NCBI GenBank assembly: GCA_949316495.1
Contig: OX439010.1
Coordinates: 6,302,001 to 6,366,000 of the forward strand
DNA: 64,000 nucleotides
From: Amphiduros pacificus
Taxonomy: Eukaryota; Annelida; Polychaeta; Phyllodocida; Hesionidae
Direction of reading: 5' to 3'
Under the pieces are notes generated by a model that was not told the origin of the DNA, searched no databases, and saw nothing but the letters and a program-made list of their open reading frames with translations. The translations under genes and the position numbers were made by a program. Below, piece by piece: positions 50,769-61,672 of the stretch. The number at the start of each line of letters is the position of its first letter. Position 1 is the stretch's first letter.

Positions 50769-52150
50769 ATGAGACCACCAAGGAAAAGGTTATTATCTAA
50801 TGTAGAAAATACTGTTTAAGAAATAATGTGAAGAAAATGCTATCCTCTCAGATAAAGTGATTAAAAGCATCTCACCTTCATGTCCCATTGTGCAAAATTA
50901 AGTGATCTAGTAATGCATAGAATGTGATACCCGTTCAGGAAATATACAGCAGCAATATGTTTTAATTAATTGCTTTAAATATAATGTGATTCAGCAATAC
51001 GTACCATGAATCTCTCATAGCAAGTGATATAGATTTAAATCTAGATTGATTCATATTTTCTTTGGATGACATGATCCAGTTGACTCCAGTCAGTGATGAC
51101 GTTTCCAAAACTGGATAGATCCGATATATTGCGAAGTGCCCCCCAGCGGAATGTCCCAATTACGGCCTATGATGTACACTATGGGGATCACAAAGTGATT
51201 CCTTTGTCTCTCCTTCAGAGAAAGAGGTTATGAACACAGAAAGAGACTGAGGAATTGACTGATGGCACACAAGTAATTACGTCCTGGCATTACATGTTTA
51301 ATTAAGTTCATGATAGTTTATCTGCACGTAGATTGAAAGTACAAAGTTTCATCTATTCAAATCAACACAGGGTGTCATTTTCTCTTGATTTTCAGTGAAT
51401 ACGTATCAGTGATTAATAACATATATGCAATATAATGGTAGTGGCGGGCTTGCAAAGTTCATTCAGAATTTAATCCCACCAGAGTGAAAAATACCATAAA
51501 ATGAGTCCAAAAGATACAGCATTTCATGGCTCATGAAACAGACAGGAACACGCAGGAACAATATATACAATCTGACCTCTCCATGCAGTGACCAATAATC
51601 ATAGACATACAATCTGCACCCTCCATCCAGAGCTTTGATGCACGCACGCAATATTCAGAGATATGAATCCAGACCCTCTACACAGTGGCTATGTATACTT
51701 GTTCAGTCAATGTTCATATGGTCTGCAAACCAATGGTCGCGTTTCTGTTAGATATTAGTTGGGTATATAACTCATTTTGTGGATGAAGTTCAGTAGATCT
51801 CCTTTTTGGCTCGGTGAATATTGACGTGACTAGCATATTGCATAATAACCATTTGGCCTCTTTAGTTTATGCTGATCTATTTCTACAGATAATGTGACAA
51901 AGAAGAAAGTAAAGCATCTCTGTGAAATGAGTGTCTAAAAAGTTGCATGACGTGTCTTCACATCCCAGAAACCAGGGCAGTTAGAGAGATCTAATCAGGT
52001 CACTGGTCAGTATTCTATTGCTGAAAGGAGGTTGAAAATGTTGCCGATTTAGGTAATAGTCAAATATGTCAAGTATGCTTATACATGGCAATAAGAAATG
52101 TGGTAGCCACATAATATATTTGTTTTTTACCGTTCTTTAAGAGCAGCCTG
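50769..52150. other. No gene recognised
   Basis: AT-rich unique DNA upstream of the channel-subunit gene. Confidence 0.5.
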
Positions 52151-52663
52151 ATTGAAATTGACAGTTATTATTAGAAGATTTGACACATACTCCTGTGGGA
52201 CGGGGAAGTTGGTCATAATCACGACACACAGACAGACCAGAGCAGAAGATGTAGGTCATGAACGGCAGCACAGGTTAACAGTCAATGGGTGGCGTTTTTG
52301 CCTGCTCTGTACAGCATGCTGGGAAAACTGCCATCAGTGGTAGACTGCCGTCACAGAGAGCAACATGAAAAGTGGCTGAGTTGGCCCCCCGTGCCAAGGC
52401 GGCCTGCACCCACCTCCAGCCTTCACACCGCTCACCAGCCAGCAACCATGCCAACCATTGCTCTGAATGGTGTCGGCGGGAAAACACACACTAATGATAG
52501 CAGACGACATTTTGCAGCGTTCCTTTAATGAAGCGAAGGAAATGATGTAATGTTTTGTTGTTTATATCTGACAAACACACCCCACTTTAAAAAGGATTAT
52601 ACTTTTGTGTGATTTGTCACAAAGTAAGCAGTTGTCATACTGATATTATATACTCTCCTTATC
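52151..52663 (+). promoter_or_regulatory. Likely 5' flank / 5' UTR of the channel-subunit gene
   Basis: Immediately upstream of the start codon. The 52260-52500 part is GC-rich compared with its surroundings (CCCCCCGTGCCAAGGCGGCC, GGTGTCGGCGGG), typical of a promoter or first exon; the last 130 bp are AT-rich. No TATA box is placed with confidence and the transcription start is not determined. Confidence 0.35.
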
Positions 52664-53176
52664 ATGGCATCTGCAGAAATAGCAGAAAATGAACCATCTG
52701 AAGAAACGTGTCTCAGGGACAACTGCGATGGTGAAGATGGCGAGAGACTAAAGAAGGATACATTGTCCGTGCATATCAATATAGTAGGTCCGCGGGTGTC
52801 AGATGCCAGCACAGAGGATCTCAGTGATATTGAGGAAGAACTTCCTTCATCTGGAAAGTGTAAAAATTGCCGCCGATCCAGAGCATGCTGCATAACGCTG
52901 TATCTATGGATCGTGTTGTTTTGTATAGCTTCCATAGTGGGTATAGTTGTGATGGGCATCCTGGTGGTCGCTCCCTATGTCAAGGCAAACAGCTTCGACG
53001 TGGCCACTTGCTCCGGAGTACTGTCGGTCTATGACGGTGACGAGTTAAAATGTTCCTGTGGCAAACGATGCAACTCGGGCTACCCTTGCGTGGAGGTAAC
53101 TGTGGACTATAAGGACGACTCCGGGAGAAAGCATCGCTCCATTGTGCATGATGACGAGTCCACATTAGGCAAACAG
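52664..53176 (+). CDS. BK-channel beta-subunit-like protein, first coding exon
   Basis: This exon encodes 171 residues and ends in phase 0 at a CAG|GTTAGT donor. Residues 1-74 are hydrophilic and acidic, with a Cys/Arg patch (KCKNCRRSRACC, 65-76). Residues 77-103 form one membrane segment (LWIVLFCIASIVGIVVMGIL). The extracellular part has Cys at 116, 130, 132, 136 and 142 in the order C...CSCGKRC...YPCVEV, then RSIVHDDESTL. This order and spacing match the CaKB/KCNMB family, in which beta subunits tune gating of Slo1 calcium-activated potassium channels at the plasma membrane; invertebrate TipE-like proteins are distant relatives. The start ATGGCATCT has A at -3 and G at +4, a strong context. 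The family's second membrane segment and remaining cysteines must lie in later exons. Read-through past the donor stops after ten codons. Family call fairly sure; subtype unknown. Confidence 0.75.
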
Positions 53177-53712
53177 GTTAGTACCTCCAAACAATACCAG
53201 GGTATATAAGGCAAACAGGTTAGTACCTCCAAACAATACCAGTGTATATAAGGCAAACAGGTTAGTATCTCCAACTCATACCAGTGTATATAAGGCAAAC
53301 AGGTTAGTACCTCCAAACAATACCAGTGTATATAAGGCAAACAGGTTAGTACCTCCAAACAATACCAGTGTATATAAGGCAAACAGGTTAGTACCTCCAA
53401 CCCATACCAGGGTATATAAGGCAAACAGGTTAGTATCTCCAACCCATACCAGGGTATATAAGGCAAACAGGTTAGTACCTCCAACCCATACCAGGGTATA
53501 TAAGGCAAACAGGTTAGTACCTCCACCCATGCCAGGATATATTAAGCAAACAGGTTAGTACCTCCAACCCATACCAGTGTATATAAGGCAAACAGTTTAG
53601 TACTTCCAACCATACCAGGGTATATAAGGCAAACAGGTTAGTACCTCCACCCATACCAGTGTATATAAGGCAAACAGGTTACTACATCCAACCCATACCA
53701 GGGTATATTAGG
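53157..53712. repeat. 42-bp minisatellite that includes the exon-intron junction
   Basis: About 13 units with the core GGCAAACAGGTTAGTACCTCC and a TATATAAG motif. The first unit overlaps the last bases of the coding exon. CAG|GT recurs at 53177, 53219, 53261, 53303, 53345, 53387, 53429, 53471, 53513, 53554, 53637 and 53678 (GT positions); one unit, near 53595, has lost it. Each unit also has an in-frame TAA, so use of any downstream donor would truncate the protein. Confidence 0.95.
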
Positions 53713-54110
53713 TCAAAAGTTCACTGTTACTAACCTCTATTAATTTATGTAGGCCACTATTTCCAACTTTGCCAGTGAACATTAGGCAAGTCGGTCTGTA
53801 TGCCAAACTATACCAATATACAGTCTTCATAAGGGAAACAGGTCAGCATTTTGACAATACATATTATTGTGTTTTTTACATAAGGGAATATACCAGATAT
53901 TGGAACAGTCGTGGGGAATTAGAAAGTTGAATATCATTTTTGATTGTCCTAGTCAAGCTGTGAAAATACCGAAACCATGATGGCAGAAAGTTGGTTGAAT
54001 ATTCCATCAAAATATCTTAAGGTTTTAACATGAAATGACTGCTTGGGTATACGGGTCAGTATTTTAGCCAATACCAATCTTCACTAGTCAAACAACTAAG
54101 CATTCCTGTC
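53713..54110. repeat. Decayed continuation of the 42-bp array
   Basis: Diverged units are still visible: ATTAGGCAAGTCGGTCTGTA (53792), AAGGGAAACAGGTCAGCATT (53833) and GGGTCAGTATTTTAGCCAAT (54055). Divergence rises with distance from the exon. Confidence 0.6.
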
Positions 54111-55047
54111 TTTACTGAATTAGATAAAAGAGGTCATTTTCAGTTGAATCTACCAGTTTGCATCATAGACAAAGGAAAACATGACAGACTTATATCATTT
54201 AAAATCCAAGATAGGAATTCTGTGAGATTGAGGTGAAGGAACCATGATGCAATTTTGCAAATGTTATAAATTTTGCAAGTTTTATAAATCATAATATATA
54301 TACCAACAGAATTCACATTTTGCCTTATTCAATGGTGCTTATGATATAATTTCTACAACACATAAACCTTTAGGTTGCATCTAACTGAAATTAATTGATA
54401 ATTGATGACTTCCAAATTTATATCAACCCTGTTGTTATACATAGGCAGATGGAAGAGACTGAATCAGACAATAGTAATCATATTAATGCCCAATGTGCTG
54501 AGACACATGGCAACAACATCTCATTCATATTTTATCACAGTTTCATAGTTTACAATTCACCGCCATTATTTGTTAGCTATACATATCATTCAATCTGTCC
54601 AACAACTTTGATCTTCTCTGAATTTATTGTTTTGAAAACAATCTAATATCTATTTCAAAATTATCAAGAAGGTTGCCATTTGGAATAATATGATATATAT
54701 CATCCATTGAGAAATAGAAGAATTGTGATTGGCCAAAACTATCATACACTCAAGTTTGCTGTGGGAAAAGATTGAAATGATCATTTAGGAATCAATTTGA
54801 AAAGGTTTAGTGTGCTTCTTCAATCAATTTGAAAAGGTTTGGTGTGCTTCTTCAGATAAACCTTATCAATCTGTACTCTACCACTAACATAACTGTCATC
54901 ACATTCCAATACATAAACAAATGGTATCATATAACAGTGTATCATATACTTGTTATATGAATCTTAATTATACCTCATTATATGAAACCAAATAATACCT
55001 CAAACTATCATAATACATGAAACAATATTGTGATGCGTATTTTATAG
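54111..55047 (+). other. Putative intron; no feature beyond a 33-bp duplication
   Basis: AT-rich. CAATTTGAAAAGGTTTAGTG and its next 13 bases are tandemly duplicated at about 54795-54860. An 83-codon ATG frame at 54395-54646 has no splice context. Confidence 0.45.
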
Positions 55048-55146
55048 GTTAAAGATTTACTGCATTATATTAGAAACTGGAATATCAGTGTGGGCTTTGT
55101 GTCCAAAACCTTCAAAGGCAGAAACATCCACTCACTACATCTACAG
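55048..55146 (+). CDS. Candidate second exon of the channel-subunit gene
   Basis: An acceptor GTATTTTATAG and a strong donor CTACAG|GTGAGC bound 99 bp that stay open in phase 0, the phase left by the upstream exon. The 33 residues start VKDLLHYIRNWNISVGF and include an N-glycosylation motif (NIS). They lack the CSYIP-type cysteines expected next in KCNMB proteins, which argues against it. An alternative acceptor, ATTATATTAG, would give a 73-nt exon from 55074 whose phase-0 reading includes YQCGLC. Either form is tentative. Confidence 0.3.
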
Positions 55147-55307
55147 GTGAGCGCTGGTCTCGTGTACCACGTGACCTGTATCTCAAGTAGAGAATCGTGC
55201 CTTCACAACTAACATACACCAAAAGGTAGAGCTTTGACTGCCAAAAGCTCCCCTGAAGCAATAAAGTTTATGGTGTACCGAAAATTGACATCCAAAGTTC
55301 ATTCCAG

Positions 55308-56112
55308 TAGATTACTACACCGGCATATCATGATGTATCATGTGCTGGCAATCAGTATTCACATTAAAGGATCGCTACACCAGCATATCATGATGTATTA
55401 AGTGGTAGCTATCTGAACTCATATTAGAGGATCGCTACACCAGCATATAATGGTGTATTAAGTGGTAGCTATCTGAACTCATATAGTGTATTGCGACACC
55501 AACATATTATGATGTATTAAGTGGCAGCTATCTGAACTCATATCAGTGTATTGCTACACCAGCATATAATGATGTATCAAGTGGCAGCTATCTGAACTCA
55601 TATTAGTGTAATGCTAAACCAGCATATAATGATGTATTAAGTGGTAGCTATCTGAACTCATATTAGTGTATTGCTACACCAGCATATCATGATGTATTAA
55701 GTGGTAGCTATCTGAACCCATATCAGTGTATTGCTACACCAGCATATGATGATGTATTAAGTGGTAGCTATCTGAACCCATATCAGTGTATTGCTACACC
55801 AGCATATAATGGTGTATTAAGTGGCAGCTATCTGAACTCATATCAGTGTATTGCTACACCAGCATATAATGATGTATTAAGTGGTAGCTATCTGAACTCA
55901 TATCAGTGTATTGCTACACCAGCATATGATGATGTATTAAGTGGTAGCTATCTGAACTCATATTAGAGGATCGCTACACCAGCACATTATGGTGTATTAA
56001 GTGGTAGCTATCTGAACTCATATCAGTGTATTGCTACACCAGCATATAATGGTGTATTAAGTGGTAGCTATCTGAACTCATATCAGTGTATTGCTACACC
56101 AGCATATAATGA
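55308..56112. repeat. 60-bp minisatellite, first part (about 13 copies)
   Basis: The unit includes TATTAAGTGGTAGCTATCTG, then AACTCATATCAGTGTATTGC and TACACCAGCATATAATGATG. It lies within the putative intron. It breaks off after ...AATGAT at 56113 and resumes at the next base of the unit at 56962. Confidence 0.95.
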
Positions 56113-56961
56113 TTTATCTCATACTTGGTGCCTCAAGAGAGTGTTCTGCACCTATGAGATATTTTTTGCAGATCACCCCTCTGCCGAACTACTTTCACAG
56201 ATCACCCCTCTGCCGAACTACTTTCCTTTTATCTTTTTTAAAGATTCTTTTCATATTAACATACTTTTGAAATGAAATGCTTAAATTGCTTAATTATTTA
56301 AAAATTGCTTAAAAATGCTTAATTAAATATGTTTGTGCACAAATGTCATAATATTTGTCAATTATAAAATAAATGTAATCATGTCTTAGGCCAGTTCTTC
56401 AACAAATCATGTGTTAATTTCTCTGAAATGAACATGATGACTGTCCAGGTTTGTTTTGACCTGGAGCAGACGACATTTCAGATTTGGGTCATGGGGACCT
56501 TGAAACACAGACAGGTGGGACCCCTGTTGGCAGAGACTGCAACCTTTTGTGGGAATCTCGAAACTGATGACTATTCACCCAGTTGAAACAGAATTACACC
56601 CATTTCATATAGTGCTTTATAGGTGGCCTTGTTCACTGCATGTAGTGATATAAAATTGATTACATTATGTAAATGAGCTGGAACTTAAATGAGCCACACA
56701 CAACATAGTTCTGTACTTATTACCATGTTTTCACTGCTTTGCTTTGAGGATAAAGTTGATTGCAAACCCCATCTATCTGCAGTGGATAAGTATGAGATAA
56801 AGACAAGAACATGAGTTCGTGCAGTGTTCAGGGAGACAGATCTCTCTCGTTGGTTCTGGTGGAAGGATCTCAGTCGTCCTTTGGACTCTTGAGATCCTTC
56901 CACCAGAACCAACTTGAGAGATCTGTCTCCCTGAACACTGCACTCACATGTTCTTGCCTTA
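56113..56961. mobile_element. Clean 848-bp insertion within the 60-bp array, ending in a hairpin
   Basis: The flanking array reads continuously if this segment is removed. TTTATCTCATACTT at 56113-56126 is exactly inverted at 56788-56801, forming 14-bp inverted ends. The interior carries a duplicated ATCACCCCTCTGCCGAACTA (56169-56223), an AT-rich stretch and no credible gene. The second inverted end is followed directly by a 160-bp hairpin reaching the right border. No known superfamily signature was recognised. Confidence 0.6.
56801..56960. repeat. 160-bp near-perfect hairpin (inverted repeat)
   Basis: The left arm, starting AGACAAGAACATG at 56801, pairs with the right arm ending at 56960. 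Blocks of 27 and 23 bp are perfectly complementary (TGCAGTGTTCAGGGAGACAG...; TTGGTTCTGGTGGAAGGATC...), with a few mismatches and a 3-nt gap. The apex GTCC-TTT-GGAC leaves a 3-nt loop. Transcription would give a long double-stranded RNA hairpin. Confidence 0.9.
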
Positions 56962-57945
56962 GTATTAAGTGGTAGCTATCTGAACTCATATTAATGTATT
57001 GCTATACCGGCATATCATGATGTATTAAGTGGTAGCTATCTGAACTCATATAGTGTATTGCTACACCAACATATTATGATGTATTAAGTGGTAGCTATTT
57101 GAACTCATATAGTGTATTGCTATACCAGCATATCATGATGTATTAAGTGGTAGCTATCTGAACTCATATCAGTGTATTGCTACACCAGCATATAATGATG
57201 TATTAAGTGGTAGCTATCTGAACCCATATCAGTGTATTGCGACACCAACATATTATGGTGTATTAAGTGGTAGCTATCTGAACTCATATCAGTGTATTGC
57301 TACACCAGCATATGATGATGTATTAAGTGGTAGCTATCTGAACCCATATTAGTGTATTGCTACACCAGCATATCATGATGTATTTAGTGGTAGCTATCTG
57401 AACTCATATCAGTGTATTGCTACACCAGCATATCATGATGTATTAAGTGGTAACTATCTGAACCCATATTAGTGTATTGCTACACCAGCATATAATGATG
57501 TTTTAAGTGGTAGCTATCTGAACTCATATCAGTGTATTGCTACACCAGCATATAATGATGTATTAAGTGGTAGCTATCTGAACCCATATCAGTGTATTGC
57601 GACACCAACATATTATGGTGTATTAAGTGGTAGCTATCTGAACTCATATCAGTGTATTGCTACACCAGCATATGATGATGTATTAAGTGGTAGCTATCTG
57701 AACCCATATTAGTGTATTGCTACACCAGCATATCATGATGTATTTAGTGGTAGCTATCTGAACTCATATCAGTGTATTGCTACACCAGCATATAATGGTG
57801 TATTAAGTGGTAGCTATCTGAACCCATATTAGTGTATTGCTACACCAGCATATAATGATGTTTTAAGTGGTAGCTATCTGAACTCATATCAGTGTATTGC
57901 TACACCAGCACATTATGGTGTATTAAGTGGCAGCAATCAAGAATC
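56962..57945. repeat. 60-bp minisatellite, second part (about 16 copies)
   Basis: Same unit as 55308-56112. Blocks such as CAGCATATGATGATG / AACCCATATT / CAGCATATCATGATG / TATTTAGTGG recur about 360 bp apart (57300 and 57660), showing multi-unit duplication. Confidence 0.95.
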
Positions 57946-58041
57946 ACTTTATATCACTCAGAGATGAGCAGTGTAAGGCAGATATGAGTAATGCAAGAAA
58001 TGAGGGGAGCCAAACATGTCGGGTATGATTTTAATGAAATA

Positions 58042-58232
58042 TGAAATGGTGTTTTTACGACCTTTTCAGCAACCTTTGCGATATCAGGTCGACCTTTGGG
58101 CCTTTAACTAGTGTAAAAACAACATTACCACAGCAGTGGAATTCGAACCCACTACCTCTCGTCCTTCACTTTCAGAACCAAAGAAGACACAGATCCATTG
58201 CTCTACTAACTGTGCTAGTGGGGAAGGCCGGT
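58042..58232 (-). mobile_element. SINE family B, copy 3 (best preserved)
   Basis: On the minus strand the head has CACTAGCACAGTTAGTAGAG (A box region) and GTGGGTTCGAATTCC (B box), and the 3' end is the complement of GAAATGGTGTTTTTACGACC. It is the longest copy of this family here and useful as its reference. Confidence 0.7.
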
Positions 58233-58356
58233 ATGGGTAAGAAAAAATGCAATATTTGTCTGATAGGTGTAGTATTAGTCAGAACTGAGTAATAAGAGTC
58301 ATAAAAGTGTAACATTGGGCCTATATCAGTGGTGTATCCAGACATGAATATATCCT

Positions 58357-58370
58357 CCACCAGAGGGCGA
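58357..58370 (+). promoter_or_regulatory. CTCF-like site
   Basis: CCACCAGAGGGCGA matches the CTCF core at 13 of 14 positions, on the + strand within the putative intron. Motif evidence only. Confidence 0.4.
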
Positions 58371-60603
58371 CGTAGTGAAGGTGGGACTTCTGCTCAAGGT
58401 GCCTTCTGGAACTGACTTAGCACCTGCTATAAGTTGCATATATCATCCTTTGTCTTGCTTTTATATCCAGAATGATATAATATGATATATGTACTCTTCA
58501 TATATTGTCGTTTTGCGTAAATAGATAGAATTTATCAGAAATGAAAAAATAAATTCATGACATCAACACAGCTGTAGTCTATCTTCAAAACTGATAAAAT
58601 AAAGTGTAAATTTTGCATTATATATTTGGTTATGTCCTCGTCTATGTAACATTTATATCAACTTGACATCTCTTAACCGCTTTTGAAAGTAGTACAGCAA
58701 AGAATAAAGACTGTGCTACATAAGTCCGAAATGAGTAGTATAAACTGGGTATGAGTAGTATCAACGAGGTGTGAGCAATATAAATGAGGCTCTAGGCCTG
58801 GTCTGAGCCGTATGGGTTCGCTGACCCGGTTATTGCTGCCACCAATAAGCTCAGAGGGCAGGCGTGATATTTCAATTATAGACCACAAATAACCTCCATG
58901 CAGCCATGCATGATCCTTTAATAAATATTGGAAAACAAAATGAACAGGAACGAGATGAACTCAGTGCAATTAACAAACCAAATCAATTGTTATATACCAA
59001 AACACGTCTTAAAGCGTTGTCAATATTTGACATAGAATAACAATATAAATGTAAATGATGGGTGTAAAATTGAGATTTTTTAACAATATATATGTCGTCA
59101 TAAATAATTTACTCGGGTTAATGGCACGCAAGGTAACAAATGCTTTATTTTTGAATATTCAAAATAAAGCACATAAAGATATTCAGCTTTTTATGATTTT
59201 TCCAGGGTAAAAAGAAAGAAATCAAGATAATGAAACGTCAAACAGGATTCATTTACGTTCAGGTCTGAATCAAATGTCAAGACAGATTCATTCCAGGTTC
59301 CAAATCCAAATTTGGTGCACAATGTATGCATCTCAGGATCGCAGTAAAACCCAAGTCAGTTTCATTAATATTCCAGTTTGTACCACCACGTCAAGGCATT
59401 TTTATCTCATGGCTATCAGAAGTGTTTTCTCTGGATTATATCAGGTCAGAATCGTCTCTACCTTAGGACTGCACCAAGAAAAGATCTTTTTTAGTTTTTT
59501 CAAATGTAATCTCAGACAAGATCGTGACATCATGCAAAAACATCTTCTCTACAGGAAGACGAGGAACCAGCGCTATCGGATTTTATATGTCCCTGTATCA
59601 TATGATAAAAGGGCACATTATGTTCTGGCCATGATTCCTCCTAGGAGACCACTGAGTACATAGATATACAATGTTCATAGCCAGGCAGGAAACGTAAATC
59701 TTTAACAACACAAAGACATGTAATAATATAACATTTCTGAAGCTCATTTATGTTTCCTACAGCCCTTACTGTGAGAATGAAACAAGACTTATAACTTGAT
59801 GCTCATTTTCTTTCATTTTTTTATATTTTACTTTGAGATATCTTTGTCCTCTCAGAACTTGTTTTCATTTTTTTATCATCCGCGATATAGTTGACTTTAA
59901 TCATTATCAAACCGTAATGAGGAGCTAGCAAAACATGACATTTTGTCTGATAGAATGTACAATACATCTAGATAGCACCTTGCTGCCGTTCTTCAGCATA
60001 CATGTGGAAAGCTAAAATAAATGATTTGAATTTTGATTTGAGGTTTGAAACAACCATTAATCTTAACGTATTATGTCCTCAAGAGAATTCATGCCATGTT
60101 CTTAACATCAACTCAACCCTAATCATAATTAATCATGAATAGGACGATTCATATATATATATGTTCACATTGCCTTTTTAACTTAAGGAAATACTGTTAT
60201 ATTAATACCGTTCTGTTATGCTGCAGCTTTTACTAGATAAATGGCTATGCAATTTACAATAATGTACTATCGTTTTATGCAATAGAATCAATTGTGTCAT
60301 ATTTCAGTGTACAAAGCAGCAGCTAAGGGGACCACGTATATTCAGAACTGCAACTTAGACTTTGACATTTTACGTCTAGATGTCATGATATGATTCAGTC
60401 ACAACAGAAGTTCTATTTATAAAAACAAGCATTAAAATTAAAGCCAACTTAGACACGTGAAGAGGTTACGATTGACCGTGCGATTGACAAATGTTCATGT
60501 ATATATTAAGGCAAAAGTACATATTTGCGCCATATTAAACCAGTCTTTATTCTTTGCAAGGGTGATATTGAAATGATCGGGGATGACCTCTATATACCTG
60601 AAA
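58371..60603. other. No gene supported over 2.2 kb
   Basis: AT-rich. An ATG-led 129-codon frame (59274-59663) is longer than expected by chance and contains several Cys and basic stretches. I recognise no domain and see no membrane segment that would make it the rest of the channel subunit. Confidence 0.4.
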
Positions 60604-60697
60604 GACCTGCAACATGACAATTCAGTGAAGCAGCATAATATTTGCTACAAGTAGGTCTCGTCATGAAATAACACGTGTTTTAAACCCGAAATAAACA
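60604..60697 (+). mobile_element. SINE family A, 3' fragment
   Basis: GACCTGCAACATGACAATTC through CTACAAGTAGGTCTCGTCAT to AACCCGAAATAAAC matches the central-to-3' domain with an internal deletion. No duplication is visible. Confidence 0.75.
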
Positions 60698-60721
60698 CTA
60701 AACATTTAGCTACTGTCACAG

Positions 60722-61672
60722 CCCCAGTCCTATCCCACCGCCCAACTCCTCTCCCACTGCCCCACTTCTTTCACACCGCCCCACTCCTTTCCCACGGCCC
60801 CACTCCTTTCCCATAGCCCCATTCCTCTCCCACCGCCCCACTCCTCTCCCACCGCCCCACTCCTTTCCCACCACCCAACTCCTCTCCCACCGCCCTACTC
60901 CTTTCCCATAGCCCCACTCCTTTCCCACCGCCCCACTCCTTTCACACCGCCCCACTCCTTTCACACTGCCCCACTCCTCTCCCATAGCCCCAATCCTTTC
61001 ACACTGCCCCACTCCTTTCCCATAGCCCCACTCCTTTCCCACCGCCCCACTCTTTTCACACCACCCCACTCCTTTCACACTGCCCCACTCCTCTCCCACC
61101 GCCCCACTCCTTTCCCATAGCCCCACTCCTTTCCCACTGCCCCACTCCTTTCACACCGCCCCACTCCTCTCCCACCGCCCCACTCCTTTCCCATAGCCCC
61201 ACTCCTTACCCACTGCCCCACTCCTTTCCCACTGCCCCACTCCTTTCCCACTGCCCCACTCCTTTCCCATAGCCCCACTCCTTTCCCATAGCCCCAATCC
61301 TTTCACACTGCCCCACTCCTTTCCCATAGCCCCACTCCTTTCCCACCGCCCCACTCTATTCACACCACCCCACTCCTTTCACACTGCCCCACTCCTCTCC
61401 CACCGCCCCACTCCTTTCCCATAGCCCCACTCCTTTCCCATAGCCCCACTCCTTTCACACTGCCCCACTCCTTTCCCATAGCCCCACTCCTTTCCCATAG
61501 CCTCACTCCCTTCCCACCGCCCCACTCCATTCCCATAGCCTCACTCCCTTCCCACCGCCCCACTCCATTCCCATAGCCCCACTCCTTTCACACTGCCCCA
61601 CTCCTTTCCCACCGCCCCATTTCTGTCCCACCGCCCACTCCTTTCCCACCGCCCCATTCCTGTCCCACCGCC
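60722..61672. repeat. C-rich 19-bp minisatellite, about 50 copies
   Basis: The unit is CCCCACTCCTTTCCCACCG. Four sub-variants (CCACCG, CATAG, CACTG, CACACCG) alternate in blocks. The minus strand repeats GTGGGAAAGGAGTGGGGC, so it is G-rich throughout and open as W/E/G/S repeats with a 57-bp (three-unit) coding period. Not regarded as coding. Confidence 0.97.

Noticed and set aside
55074-55146. Shorter exon with YQCGLC as the missing cysteine motif
   Set aside because: The CxxC spacing does not match the family's CxxxxxC motif; kept only as an alternative.
59274-59663. ATG-led 129-codon frame as the last exon of the channel subunit
   Set aside because: No membrane segment, no matching cysteine pattern and no clear acceptor in phase; left as unresolved.
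60716-61563. W/E/G-rich minus frames
   Set aside because: By-product of the 19-bp array (three units make 57 bp).
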